Shown: positions 6,500 to 15,243, counted from the stretch's first letter. The stretch is 18,327 bases of DNA from Thioalkalivibrio sp. (GCA_011046015.1 DSBO01000201.1:1-18327); one strand, 5' to 3'. A program made the numbers and translations. The notes: a model not told the origin generated them from the sequence alone.

Positions 6500-7983
6500 G
6501 TTCCGAGATCCTCATCAACGTGACCCCGCAGGAAGTGCGCAGCGCCGTGGTCGAGAACGGCGTGCTGCAGGAGCTGTGGATCGAGCGCACCCGCAAGCGC
6601 GGCATCGTCGGCAATATCTACAAGGGCCGCGTGAGCCGCGTACTGCCCGGCATGGAGGCGGCCTTCGTCGACATCGGCATGGACCGCGCCGCCTTCCTGC
6701 ACGCCTCGGACGTGGCGGTGGTGGAGAAGGAGGAACTCGCCAGCGGCAACGGCAATGGAGGGGAGCAGGGCCAGGAGCCGATCACGCGCCTGCTGCACGA
6801 GGGCCAGCAGCTGCTGGTGCAGGTGATCAAGGACCCGCTCGGCACCAAGGGGGCGCGTCTGACCACGCACATCACCGTGCCCTCGCGCTATCTGGTGCTG
6901 ATGCCCGGGGCGAAGAACATCGGCGTGTCCACCCGCATCGAGGATGAGGCTGAGCGCGACCGCCTGCGCGGTATCGTCGAGCGCGGCGCGGCGGAACTCG
7001 GGGGCGACTACGGTTATATCGTGCGCACCGTGGCCGAGACCGCCGACGAGGGCGCGCTGCTGCGCGACATGACCTTCCTGCACAAGCTCTGGGACCGCCT
7101 GCAGCAGCGCGCGGCCAACGCCCATGCCGGCTCCGAGATCTACGCCGACCTGCCGCTGGTGCTGCGCATGCTGCGCGACCTGGTGGGCGCCGACATCGAA
7201 AAGGTGCGCATCGACTCGCGCGAGACCGCGCAAAAGGCCATCGAGTTCGCCCAGGCCTACGTGCCGGGCATCGCCTCGCGCATCGAGCACTATCCCGGCG
7301 AGCGGCCGGTGTTCGATCTCTACGGTGTGGAGGACGAGATCCAGAAGGCGCTGGAGCGCAAGGTGCAGCTCAAGTCCGGCGGCTACGTGATCATCGACCA
7401 GACCGAGGCGATGACCACCATCGACGTCAACACCGGCGCCTTCGTCGGGCACCGCAACCTCGAGGAGACGATCTTCAAGACCAACCTCGAGGCCGCGCAG
7501 GCCATCGCGCGCCAGCTGCGGCTGCGCAACCTCGGCGGCATCATCATCATCGACTTCATCGACATGACCCAGGACGAGCACAAGCGCCAGGTGCTGCGTG
7601 CCCTGGAGCGGGCCCTGGAGAAGGATCACGCCAAGAGCCAGCTCTGCGACGTCTCGCCGCTGGGCCTGGTGGAGATGACGCGCAAGCGCACCCGCGAGAG
7701 CCTGGAGCACGTGCTCTGCGAGCCCTGTGGCACCTGCGCGGGGCGGGGTTTCCTCAAGACCGCCGAGACCGTGTGCTACGAGATCTTCCGCGAGATCCTG
7801 CGCGAGGCACGCCAGTTCGACGCCAAGGAGCTGCTGGTGCTGGCCTCGCAGGAGGTCGTCGACCTGCTGCTGGACGAGGAGTCGGCGAGCCTGGCCGAAC
7901 TGCAGGAGTTCATCAACACCCCCATCAAGTTCCAGGTCGAGCAGCTCTATACCCAGGAGCAGTTCGACGTGGTGCTGCTCTAG
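6496..7983 (+). CDS. rng: Ribonuclease G
   Basis: A 495-residue endoribonuclease (E. coli RNase G 489) that trims the 5' end of 16S rRNA and takes part in mRNA decay. The S1-like region includes NIYKGRVSRVLPGMEAAFVD (about 38-57), split by a variable Gly/Asn/Glu-rich loop near residue 83-95. The metal-binding aspartates of the RNase E/G catalytic site are Asp310 (TIDVNTGAFVG) and Asp353 (IIIDFIDM), 43 residues apart as in RNase E. A CxxC zinc-link motif is seen at Cys408 and Cys411 (CEPC). The long C-terminal degradosome scaffold of RNase E is absent, which identifies RNase G; the end EQFDVVLL matches that family. Translation is coupled to maf by a 4-nt overlap. Confidence 0.97.
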   Translation: MSSEILINVTPQEVRSAVVENGVLQELWIERTRKRGIVGNIYKGRVSRVLPGMEAAFVDIGMDRAAFLHASDVAVVEKEELASGNGNGGEQGQEPITRLLHEGQQLLVQVIKDPLGTKGARLTTHITVPSRYLVLMPGAKNIGVSTRIEDEAERDRLRGIVERGAAELGGDYGYIVRTVAETADEGALLRDMTFLHKLWDRLQQRAANAHAGSEIYADLPLVLRMLRDLVGADIEKVRIDSRETAQKAIEFAQAYVPGIASRIEHYPGERPVFDLYGVEDEIQKALERKVQLKSGGYVIIDQTEAMTTIDVNTGAFVGHRNLEETIFKTNLEAAQAIARQLRLRNLGGIIIIDFIDMTQDEHKRQVLRALERALEKDHAKSQLCDVSPLGLVEMTRKRTRESLEHVLCEPCGTCAGRGFLKTAETVCYEIFREILREARQFDAKELLVLASQEVVDLLLDEESASLAELQEFINTPIKFQVEQLYTQEQFDVVLL

Positions 7984-8008
7984 GACGGACTTGCCAACCA
8001 TCCGCGCT

Positions 8009-8053
8009 GCCCTGCACCGACCCCGGCAATTCAGGCATGATTCAGTGCAGGGC
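8009..8053. repeat. Long-arm inverted repeat downstream of rng
   Basis: GCCCTGCAC (8009-8017) and GTGCAGGGC (8045-8053) form a perfect 9-bp stem with a 27-nt loop, 26 bp after the rng stop. A second small hairpin, GCGGC-TTC-GCCGC, lies at 8082-8094. Neither is followed by a run of T, so intrinsic termination is doubtful. They may protect the rng mRNA 3' end or be remnants of a repeat. The remaining gap to yhdP shows no gene. Confidence 0.45.
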
Positions 8054-8174
8054 AGGCCAAATGTCATACCGGCCTTGCCCGGCGGCTTCGCCGCTCGCGT
8101 GAGGCCATGCCGGAGGCCGCAGGGCGGCTACGTTGTTAATCCATGAGATCGGTTCTCGACCGGGTCCTCCCCGC

Positions 8175-11100
8175 ATGCTGAAACGGCTCTATGCCTATAC
8201 AACCTGGATCGCCGCCGTCGCCTTCATCCTGCTTGCGTTGATGGTGAGCGTGGCGCGTGTCTTCCTGCCGCTGGTGGCGGAGGAGCGCGCGCTCATCGAG
8301 GCGCGGGTGGGGGAACTGCTCGGCCAGCCGATTCGCATCGCCTCGGTCGAGGCCGACATCCGCTGGCTGGTCCCGCGCGCCTACCTGCAGGACGTGGAGA
8401 TGCTGGATCCCTCGGGCGAGCAGGTGCTGCTGCGTGCCGAGCAGTTCATCATCGACTTCGATCCGCTGGACAGCCTGCTGGCCCTGGCTCCGCGCATCCG
8501 CCAGGTGAGCGTGCGCGGGGTGGACCTGGAGGTCACGCGTACCCACGATGACCGTCTCGTGGTGCTTGGTGTCTGGGAGCAGTCGCTGCGCGAGGCCGCC
8601 CGCGAACGGTCGGGCGCGGCCTGGGCGGGGCTGCGCGACCTGCGCTTCAACGTGGGCGAGAGCCGCGTCCACTGGGTGGACGAGCCCACCGGACGGGACT
8701 TCGTGTTCGAACGCATCCAGCTCGCCATCGAGCTCGACGAGCAGCGACTGCGGGTGGCCGGGCGGCTGGATCCGCCGGCCGACCTGGGCAAGTCGCTGGA
8801 GGTGGTGGCGGACCTGCGCGGGGACCTGCATCGCGCGGGCGGCTGGTCCGGGTCCGTCTACGCACGCGGTGACTCGCTGCACTTCCCCTTGTTGCCGGCT
8901 GGCACCCTGCTGGCGCGGCAGGGTCTCGAGGAGGGTGAAGGCTCGATCGAGGTCTGGAGCCGCTGGCGCGAGGGGCGGCCCGTGCGCATCGCCGGCAAGG
9001 CGGCGCTCAAGGGACTCGCCTTCCGCCTTGCACCCGCCATGGACGCGCCGGGCAGCCACCGGCTGGACCGGCTGGCGGGGCGGTTCGTCTGGGAGGACCG
9101 CGGCGACGACGGCTGGCGCCTGCAGGCCGAGGAACTGTCGGTGGAACGGGACGGGCGCGCCTGGCCGGCCGGTGGCTTCGAGGTGGCGCTGAAGTCGGGC
9201 GAGGATGGCCGCTTCCTGCGGGTCTCCAGTGACACGCTGCGCCTGGAAGACGTCGCGCCGCTGGCGCGCCTGGGCGACTACCTCGACCCCGACCTGCGCG
9301 AGCGGCTCGCGCGCCTGGCCCCGCGCGGCGACGTGCGTGACCTGTGGCTGGACGCCAGCTGGCAGGGCGGCCGGGTCGACTGGCTGCGCGCCGACGGCCG
9401 GGTCGGCAATCTTGGCTTTGAGCCCCTGCCCGAATTGCGCCTGCCCGGGCTGAGCGGCCTCGATGCGCACTTCGAGGCCACGCGTGACGGCGGCGAACTG
9501 ACGCTGATCACCGGCGGGCTGGGGGTGACTTACCCGAACGTGTTCGAACAGCCGCTCGAGATCGAGCAGCTGCTCGGCACGCTGCAGTGGCGCCGGGGCC
9601 GTGATGGCTGGCGCGTGCAGACCGACCGCATGCAGGTCGTCAATGCCGACCTGCGGGTCGCCGGCACGCTCGCGGTGGAAGGCCCACGGGACGCCGCCAC
9701 CGTCATCGACCTGCGGCTCGATGTCGAGGACGGCAGGGTCGCCGCCGTGCACCGTTACCTGCCGAAGACCCTCGCCCCGAACGTGCGCAGCTGGCTTGCG
9801 CAGTCGCTGGTCGATGGCCGCATCGAGCGCGGCCACGTGGTGATGCTGGGTCCGCTCAATCGCTTCCCCTATCGCGATGGCGGCGGCGAGTTCGAGGCGC
9901 GCCTCGAGGTCAGCGGCACTACCCTGGATTACCAGAAGGGATGGCCGGTGCTGCGCGGCCTGGATGCCGAGGTGCGGTTCAACGGGCCGGGACTCGACAT
10001 CGCGGTCTCGGGCGGTCGGCTGTTCGACAGCCGGATCGAGGGCGGCGCCGTGCGCATTGCCGATTTCCGTGCACCCCTGCTGGACGTGCAGGCCCGTTCC
10101 CGGGGGCCGGCCGGCGACGTGCTGCGCTATCTCGCGGAGAGCCCGCTGGCGCACGCGCGCGCCGACCGGGTCGCCCTGGTCGAGGCCAGCGGCCCGGCCG
10201 TCTACCAGGTCGGGCTGCAGATCCCCTTGTCGCGCAAGCTGAACCGCGAGCTGACCCTCGACAGCCGCCTCGAACTCGGGGGCGTCACGCTGGCGATCCC
10301 CAGCGCGGCGGTGACCCTCACCGACCTGCGTGGGGCCGTCCATGTCGCGCGCGATGACATCCGTGCCGACGGGGTGCGGGGGCGCTTCGGCGAGTCCGAC
10401 CTCAGCCTTTCCGCCGAGCGCATGGCCAACGGGGACGTGCGGATCCGGGGCGAGGGTGACCTGCCGCCCGCCGAGCTCCTGGCCCCGTATGTGCCCGAGC
10501 TGGCCGCCCGGTTTCAGGGGCGCTCCCCCACGGACGTCGAGCTCGTGCTGCCGCTGGCCAGCGGGAACGCGACCGCGCTCTCGCTGCGCACCCCGCTCGA
10601 CGCCGTGGCGGTGGACCTGCCGTCCCCCCTGGGCAAACCTGCCGGCCAGCGGCGCGACCTGCGGCTGCACGCGGATTTCGGCGCCGATGCCGAGTCCCTG
10701 TTTCATGTCGGTTACGGCCAGGTGCTGGAGATGGCCTTCACCCTGGGCCGCGAGGCGGGCGAGACGACCCGCGTCACGCGCGCCGACATCCGGATCAACG
10801 GCGGACGGGCACAGCTGCCCGAACGCGGCGTGCGCCTCTCGGGGCGGGTGGCCCACTTCGATCCGCAGGACTGGCGCGAGGCGCTGGCCCCCGAGGACGG
10901 GGCGGGCGCGGGTTCGGGATCGCAGTCGCTGCATGGCATCCCGGCCTGGCTCACCGAGATGGAGCTCGAGGTCGGCCAGTTCGACCTGTTCGGGCGTTCG
11001 GTGCAGGACCTGCGCATCAGTGCCGAGCGCGAAGCGCGGGCCTGGCGGGCGCTGGTAAACGCGCGCCCCCTGTCGGGGCTGATCACCCTGCCGGACAGCC

Positions 11101-12071
11101 CGAGCGCGGCCACGCCGATGCAGCTGCAGCTCGAGCACCTGGATCTCGACCTGCTCCGGGCCGCCGGGGCGGAGGACGACGCGCCGCCGGACGGGCAGGG
11201 CGGCGGCATCGATCCGCGTGACCTGCCCTCGCTGCGCGTCTCCAGCGGGATCGTGGTGTTCCAGGGGCAACGCTACCGCGGCCTCACGCTGGAGACGGCG
11301 CGTCAGTCCACGGGGCAACAGGTGCACGTCTTCCAGATCGGACACGCGCACGGCAACCTGCGCGCCTGGGGCGAGTGGCGCGTGCGGGAGAATGCGCGGC
11401 AGGTCTCCAGCTTCCGCTTCGACGGCAGCAGCCCGAACCTCGGCAAGCTGCTCACCCAGCTCGGGTTTGCGACCGGTATCTCTCGGGGCGAGGCACGCGT
11501 GACGGGGGATCTCGCCTGGTCGGGCGCGCCGACGGACCTCGCGCCGGAGCGGCTGCGCGGTAAGACCTACCTGCTGGTGGAGAAGGGTCGCCTCACCCAG
11601 GTCGACCCCGGGGCCGGGCGCCTGATCGGGCTGCTGAACCTGTCAAACCTGCCGCGTCGCCTGAGCCTGGACTTCTCCGACGTGTTCCAGAAGGGCTTTG
11701 CCTTCGACCGCATCGAGGGCAACCTGCAATTTGTCGACCAGGCGATGTACACCAATGACCTGCGCATCGAGGGGCCGGCGGCGCGAATCACGCTCACCGG
11801 CCGCACCGGCATCGCCGAGCGCAGCTACGACCAGATCGCGGTCGTGCGTCCCCAGGTCGGCGGCACGTTGCCGGTGGCCGGCGCGCTAATGGGCGGGCCG
11901 GGCGTGGGCGCCGCCGTGTTCGTCCTGCAAAAACTCCTGTCGGGCAACGCGGAGTCGGTGTCCGCCGGCATCGAGTACAGCATCACGGGCAGCTGGGACC
12001 AACCGGTGATCGAAAAGGTCGCAAGCCCGGAGCCCGAACCAGATGAACAACCCGCCAGCCCCTGGCAATAG
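8175..12071 (+). CDS. yhdP: YhdP family AsmA-like phospholipid transport protein
   Basis: A 1298-residue inner-membrane-anchored periplasmic protein (E. coli YhdP 1266). With TamB and YdbH it is known to move phospholipids toward the outer membrane; YhdP favours saturated ones. One N-terminal membrane helix (about residues 9-32, YTTWIAAVAFILLALMVSVA) is followed by an AsmA-like stretch (GQPIRIASVEADIRW...) and long repeating beta-strand sequence expected of a bridge-like hydrophobic groove. The C-terminal YhdP/AsmA_2 block is very clear: EKGRLTQVDPGAGRLIGLLNL, LSLDFSDVFQKGFAFDRIEG and GALMGGPGVGAAVFVLQKLL. Start choice: ATG at 8175 places the helix at the N-terminus; the only earlier in-frame start is TTG at 8133. 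It follows rng after 191 bp, the same order as in E. coli. Confidence 0.95.
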   Translation: MLKRLYAYTTWIAAVAFILLALMVSVARVFLPLVAEERALIEARVGELLGQPIRIASVEADIRWLVPRAYLQDVEMLDPSGEQVLLRAEQFIIDFDPLDSLLALAPRIRQVSVRGVDLEVTRTHDDRLVVLGVWEQSLREAARERSGAAWAGLRDLRFNVGESRVHWVDEPTGRDFVFERIQLAIELDEQRLRVAGRLDPPADLGKSLEVVADLRGDLHRAGGWSGSVYARGDSLHFPLLPAGTLLARQGLEEGEGSIEVWSRWREGRPVRIAGKAALKGLAFRLAPAMDAPGSHRLDRLAGRFVWEDRGDDGWRLQAEELSVERDGRAWPAGGFEVALKSGEDGRFLRVSSDTLRLEDVAPLARLGDYLDPDLRERLARLAPRGDVRDLWLDASWQGGRVDWLRADGRVGNLGFEPLPELRLPGLSGLDAHFEATRDGGELTLITGGLGVTYPNVFEQPLEIEQLLGTLQWRRGRDGWRVQTDRMQVVNADLRVAGTLAVEGPRDAATVIDLRLDVEDGRVAAVHRYLPKTLAPNVRSWLAQSLVDGRIERGHVVMLGPLNRFPYRDGGGEFEARLEVSGTTLDYQKGWPVLRGLDAEVRFNGPGLDIAVSGGRLFDSRIEGGAVRIADFRAPLLDVQARSRGPAGDVLRYLAESPLAHARADRVALVEASGPAVYQVGLQIPLSRKLNRELTLDSRLELGGVTLAIPSAAVTLTDLRGAVHVARDDIRADGVRGRFGESDLSLSAERMANGDVRIRGEGDLPPAELLAPYVPELAARFQGRSPTDVELVLPLASGNATALSLRTPLDAVAVDLPSPLGKPAGQRRDLRLHADFGADAESLFHVGYGQVLEMAFTLGREAGETTRVTRADIRINGGRAQLPERGVRLSGRVAHFDPQDWREALAPEDGAGAGSGSQSLHGIPAWLTEMELEVGQFDLFGRSVQDLRISAEREARAWRALVNARPLSGLITLPDSPSAATPMQLQLEHLDLDLLRAAGAEDDAPPDGQGGGIDPRDLPSLRVSSGIVVFQGQRYRGLTLETARQSTGQQVHVFQIGHAHGNLRAWGEWRVRENARQVSSFRFDGSSPNLGKLLTQLGFATGISRGEARVTGDLAWSGAPTDLAPERLRGKTYLLVEKGRLTQVDPGAGRLIGLLNLSNLPRRLSLDFSDVFQKGFAFDRIEGNLQFVDQAMYTNDLRIEGPAARITLTGRTGIAERSYDQIAVVRPQVGGTLPVAGALMGGPGVGAAVFVLQKLLSGNAESVSAGIEYSITGSWDQPVIEKVASPEPEPDEQPASPWQ

Positions 12072-12084
12072 CCGGCACTTCGGC

Positions 12085-12093
12085 TGGTATACT
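12085..12093 (+). promoter_or_regulatory. Possible extended -10 element before the small exported protein gene
   Basis: TGG directly before TATACT (12088-12093) makes a good extended -10 box, but no -35 is evident. The expected start near 12100 would fall on the Shine-Dalgarno GGGAG (12099-12103), so the transcript would be almost leaderless. This could be chance. Confidence 0.25.
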
Positions 12094-12110
12094 GCACCGG
12101 GAGACCTCCG

Positions 12111-12464
12111 ATGATTCGACTCGCATCCACCATTTTTCTGCTCGTGTGCGCACTGGCGTCGGTGCAGGCCGCCGAGCGCCAGTATCAGCTGAGCGCCGAG
12201 GAGTGGGCCCGTCCGCGCCAGGGCGATCTGCTCGTGGCCTACCCGGGCCTCAACCAGGCCATCCGTGAATGGGGCCGGTCGGGCGCCGACCGGATCCGGA
12301 TTCGCCACCCCGCCGGTGAGGCGGGCGAGCTGTGGGCCGGCGAACTGCGTGACTGGCTGATCGCGCTGGGCATCGCCTCGACGCGCATCGAGACCGTGCC
12401 CGGCAGCCCGGACGCGGCCAACATCGACTTGATATTCCATACCCGGGAGGAAACAACACAGTGA
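12111..12464 (+). CDS. Small exported protein of unknown function between yhdP and nit
   Basis: The 117 residues begin with a clear Sec signal peptide (two-residue basic-containing start, hydrophobic core about 5-17) with likely cleavage after VQA (residue 20). The mature part is about 97 residues. I do not recognise a named family. The segment RIRIRHPAGEAGELWAGELR...LIALGIASTRIETVPG has the strand-helix-strand pattern, with a helix followed by LGI..xRIE, seen in OmpA-like peptidoglycan-binding domains, but the key Asp and Arg residues are not obvious. That relation is a suggestion only. A good Shine-Dalgarno GGGAG (12099-12103) precedes ATG. The stop overlaps the GTG start of nit (GTGA), so the two are probably translationally coupled. 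The gene starts 39 bp after yhdP, suggesting an envelope-related role. Confidence 0.75.
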   Translation: MIRLASTIFLLVCALASVQAAERQYQLSAEEWARPRQGDLLVAYPGLNQAIREWGRSGADRIRIRHPAGEAGELWAGELRDWLIALGIASTRIETVPGSPDAANIDLIFHTREETTQ

Positions 12465-13285
12465 ATCTGGTCGCAGCCATACAGATGGCCTCTGGCCCCA
12501 ACCTGCAGGCGAACCTGGCCGAGGCCGAGCGCCTCATTGCCGAGGCGGCGAAGGCCGGTGCCCGGCTCGTCGTGCTGCCGGAGAACTTCGCGCTCATGGG
12601 CCGGTCCGAACAGGACGTGCTGAAGATTTGCGAGGAGGATGGCGCGGGCCCGGTGCAGGAGTTCCTGGCAAGCCAGGCGCGGCTGCACGGTATCTGGCTG
12701 GTGGGCGGCACCGTCCCCATCCAGTGTGCGGATTCCGGCCGCGTGACCGCCGCCTGCATGCTGTATGACGACCAGGGCGAGCGGGTCGCGCGTTATGACA
12801 AGATTCACCTGTTCGACGTGACGCTCGAGGAGAGCGGCGAAAGCTACAACGAGTCGGCCACCTTCCAGCACGGCTCGGAGATCGTGGTGGCGGATACGCC
12901 CTTCGGCAAGCTGGGTCTGGCGATCTGCTACGATCTGCGCTTCCCGGAGCTCTTCCGCGGCATGCTGGACCGGGGGGTGGAGATCGTTGCCCTGCCGTCG
13001 GCCTTTACCGCCATCACCGGCCGGGCGCACTGGGAGAGCCTGATCCGCGCCCGCGCCATCGAAAACCTGATCTACGTGGTGGCGGCCGCCCAGGGCGGCT
13101 ACCATGTCAGTGGTCGCGAAACCCACGGCGACAGCATGATCGTCGACCCCTGGGGTGTGGTGCTCCAGCGCCTGCCGCGCGGTGCCGGCGTGGTGCTGGG
13201 CAAGGTCGATCTCGATCGCCTGCACAGCACGCGTCGCAGCTTTCCGACCATCGAGCACCGCCGCCTGACCTGCAAGATAACGTGA
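12461..13285 (+). CDS. nit1: Carbon-nitrogen hydrolase, Nit1-like (deaminated glutathione amidase type)
   Basis: A 274-residue nitrilase-superfamily amidase. The catalytic set is visible: Glu41 (VVLPENFALMG), Lys114 (RYDKIHLFDV) and Cys156 (LGLAICYDLRFPELFR), with Glu131 in SYNES as the possible second glutamate. The motifs YDKIHLFDV and ESxxxxxG fit the Nit1/NitFhit branch, whose known members hydrolyse deaminated glutathione in metabolite repair; omega-amidase activity is an alternative. The start is GTG at 12461 behind a strong GGGAGGA (12445-12451); no upstream in-frame ATG is better. The cytosolic product lies between the small exported protein and tldD, the order also known in Pseudomonas (yhdP-nit-tldD). 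Its stop precedes tldD by 7 bp. Confidence 0.92.
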   Translation: MNLVAAIQMASGPNLQANLAEAERLIAEAAKAGARLVVLPENFALMGRSEQDVLKICEEDGAGPVQEFLASQARLHGIWLVGGTVPIQCADSGRVTAACMLYDDQGERVARYDKIHLFDVTLEESGESYNESATFQHGSEIVVADTPFGKLGLAICYDLRFPELFRGMLDRGVEIVALPSAFTAITGRAHWESLIRARAIENLIYVVAAAQGGYHVSGRETHGDSMIVDPWGVVLQRLPRGAGVVLGKVDLDRLHSTRRSFPTIEHRRLTCKIT

Positions 13286-13292
13286 GGAACGC

Positions 13293-14738
13293 ATGACCCA
13301 ACACGCCCTCGACACCGCCCGTGAACGCATCCTCGCCCCCGCCGGCATCGGCGAGAATGAGCTCAACGACGTGCTCGGCCGCATGCTGGGTGGGGCCATC
13401 GATGCCGGTGATCTCTACTTCCAGGTGAGCCGTCAGGAGTCCTGGGTGCTGGAGGACGGCATCGTCAAGGACGGCTCGTACAACATCGAGCAGGGCGTGG
13501 GCGTGCGCGCCATGAGCGGCGAGAAGACCGGCTTTGCCTATTCCGACGAGATCGTGCTGCCGGCCTTGCTGGATGCCTCGCAGGCCGCCCGCGCGATTGC
13601 CCGCTCGCACACCGACGGTACGCTCAAGGCCTGGCAGCCGCGCGAGGGCCGCTCCCTGTACCTGCCCATGGATCCCATCGGCACGCTCAGCGAGGCCGAC
13701 AAGCTCGACCTGATGCAGCGCGTGGACACCGAGGCCCGCCGCCAGGACCCGCGCGTGAGCCAGGTGATCGTGAGCCTTGCCGGCACCCACGAGGTGATGC
13801 TGGTGGCCAACAGCGAGGGCACGCTGGCGGCGGACGTGCGCCCGCTGGTGCGCATGAACGTGACCGTGATCGTCGAGGACAAGGGCAAGCGCGAGCAGGC
13901 ATCCTCCGGCGGCGGCGGACGTGTCGGTTACCAGTTTTTCATCGAGAACGACCGCGCCTTCGGCTATGCCCGCGAGGCCGTGCGCCAGGCCCTGGTGAAC
14001 ATGGAGGCGGTGGACGCCCCCGCCGGCAGCATGAAGGTGGTGCTGGGCCCGGGCTGGCCCGGCGTGCTGCTGCACGAGGCCATCGGCCATGGCCTGGAGG
14101 GCGACTTCAACCGCAAGGGCACCTCGGCCTTTGCCGGACGCATCGGCGAGCAGGTCGCCGCGCGCGGCGTCACCGTGGTCGACGACGGCACGCTGGCCAA
14201 CCGCCGCGGCTCGCTCAATATCGACGACGAGGGCAATCCCACCCAGTGCACCACCCTGATCGAGGACGGGGTGCTCAGGGGCTACATGCAGGATGCCATG
14301 AACGCGCGCCTGATGGGCGTGGCCTCCACCGGCAACGGCCGGCGCGAGTCCTACGCCCACCTGCCTATGCCGCGCATGACCAACACCTACATGCTCGCCG
14401 GCGAGCACGATCCGCAGGAGATCATCGCCTCGGTGGACAAGGGCCTCTACGCCGTCAACTTCGGTGGCGGCCAGGTGGACATCACCTCCGGCAAGTTCGT
14501 GTTCTCCGCGAGCGAGGCCTATCTCATCAAGAACGGCAAGGTCACCCGTCCGGTGAAGGGCGCCACGCTGATCGGCAACGGCCCGGACGTGCTCACCCGC
14601 GTCTCCATGGTCGGCAACGACCTCGAGCTCGATTCCGGCGTCGGCACCTGCGGCAAGGAAGGGCAGAGCGTGCCCGTCGGCGTCGGCCAGCCGACGCTGC
14701 GGGTCGACGGCCTGACCGTGGGCGGGACGAGTGCCTGA
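13293..14738 (+). CDS. tldD: Metalloprotease TldD
   Basis: A 481-residue protein, the same length as E. coli TldD. With TldE/PmbA it forms a cytosolic heterodimeric zinc protease that matures microcin B17 and degrades CcdA; it acts on unfolded peptides. The zinc site HExxxH is at His261-Glu262-...-His266 (HEAIGHGLE), and the C-terminal cysteine ligand is Cys453 in GTCGKEGQSVPVGVGQPT. Other marks are GVGVRAMSGEKTGFAYS in the N-terminal domain and MTNTYMLAGEHDPQEII. A TGAGGA Shine-Dalgarno (13283-13288) overlaps the nit stop. The presumed partner pmbA lies 1.3 kb downstream, separated by a small ORF and darP. Confidence 0.97.
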   Translation: MTQHALDTARERILAPAGIGENELNDVLGRMLGGAIDAGDLYFQVSRQESWVLEDGIVKDGSYNIEQGVGVRAMSGEKTGFAYSDEIVLPALLDASQAARAIARSHTDGTLKAWQPREGRSLYLPMDPIGTLSEADKLDLMQRVDTEARRQDPRVSQVIVSLAGTHEVMLVANSEGTLAADVRPLVRMNVTVIVEDKGKREQASSGGGGRVGYQFFIENDRAFGYAREAVRQALVNMEAVDAPAGSMKVVLGPGWPGVLLHEAIGHGLEGDFNRKGTSAFAGRIGEQVAARGVTVVDDGTLANRRGSLNIDDEGNPTQCTTLIEDGVLRGYMQDAMNARLMGVASTGNGRRESYAHLPMPRMTNTYMLAGEHDPQEIIASVDKGLYAVNFGGGQVDITSGKFVFSASEAYLIKNGKVTRPVKGATLIGNGPDVLTRVSMVGNDLELDSGVGTCGKEGQSVPVGVGQPTLRVDGLTVGGTSA

Positions 14739-14801
14739 CGGCGCTTGGTTGTTCGTGATCCGTTAAAAAATGGAGGAAGACACAGGGCAGGACCGGCGCC
14801 C

Positions 14802-14876
14802 GTAGGCGCGACGAAAGCCGCGAACAGCGCGGCAGCTATGCCTGGCATTGCGATTCGCGGCTTTCGCCGCTCCTAC
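14802..14876. repeat. Diverged solo REP pair (BIME) downstream of tldD
   Basis: A direct unit GTAGGCGCGACGAAAGCCGC (14802-14821, continuing GA) and an inverted unit (14855-14876, ending GCTCCTAC) flank a 31-bp spacer. They keep the GTAG head and GCGA/TCGC fold of the RAYT-linked REPs but carry GCCGCGA in place of GTCGCGA, and the spacer is unrelated. They lie 63 bp after the tldD stop, where they could mark the transcript 3' end (inference). The rest of 14739-14979 contains no credible gene. Confidence 0.8.
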
Positions 14877-14934
14877 CCTAACGCCGGGTTTCGCACCGGG
14901 CCACGGACCACGCTCATCATTGTCCAATCCGCTG

Positions 14935-14943
14935 TGCTATACC
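14935..14943 (+). promoter_or_regulatory. Candidate extended -10 promoter of the 87-residue ORF
   Basis: TGC followed by TATACC (14938-14943) is an extended -10 box; a TTGTCC at 14920-14925 is too close (12 bp) to serve as its -35. The start would be near 14950, leaving a leader of about 30 nt that contains the strong Shine-Dalgarno of the downstream ORF. Support is modest. Confidence 0.35.
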
Positions 14944-14979
14944 TGTACATCAGCCGTTATTTCCGGTGGAGGAAGGAAT

Positions 14980-15243
14980 ATGCATGACATCGACATCCTG
15001 GCGCACGAGCTGAGCCTGCCCGAGGGGCATGGGCACGACCGGGTCGTGCAGTGGCACGTGTTCCGGTCGCAGGACCAGGCCCGGCACTTCATGGACAACA
15101 TCCGTCTGGGCGAGGGCCAGAATATCGTGGGCGGGCGCACCCGTGACAGCCTGGGCGCGATCTGGTGGGTCGGTGTACAGGTGGACGACCTCGAGAAGTG
15201 GGGCAACGGCCAGGCCGTGAACAAGCACGCGGCCAGCTACTAG
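14980..15243 (+). CDS. Hypothetical 87-residue protein
   Basis: ATG at 14980 follows a strong GGAGGAAGGA (14968-14977), good evidence for translation. The product is small, soluble and histidine/aspartate-rich near the N-terminus (MHDIDILAHELSLPEGHGHD), with no signal peptide or membrane helix. It continues with VVQWHVFRSQDQARHFMDNIR and a Trp-rich centre (GAIWWVGVQVDDLEKWGNG). I do not recognise the family. The alternation of short strands with one helix suggests a small alpha/beta fold, a weak inference. It stands alone between the REP pair after tldD and the gap before darP, with a possible own promoter. The stop codon TAG (15241-15243) touches a 7-bp tandem repeat that begins at 15243. 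Confidence 0.7.
   Translation: MHDIDILAHELSLPEGHGHDRVVQWHVFRSQDQARHFMDNIRLGEGQNIVGGRTRDSLGAIWWVGVQVDDLEKWGNGQAVNKHAASY

Noticed and set aside
8133..8174. TTG at 8133 as the yhdP start
   Set aside because: It would add 14 residues before the membrane helix and has no better ribosome binding site than ATG 8175; orthologues begin close to the helix.
8136..11351. 1071-codon open frame on the - strand over yhdP
   Set aside because: It is a mirror of yhdP codon use in high-GC DNA, with low-complexity translation; yhdP is clearly the real gene.
12111..12170. Possible lipoprotein signal in the small exported protein (Cys13)
   Set aside because: The residue before the cysteine is Val, which does not fit the lipobox, and a good signal peptidase I site (VQA) follows at residue 20.
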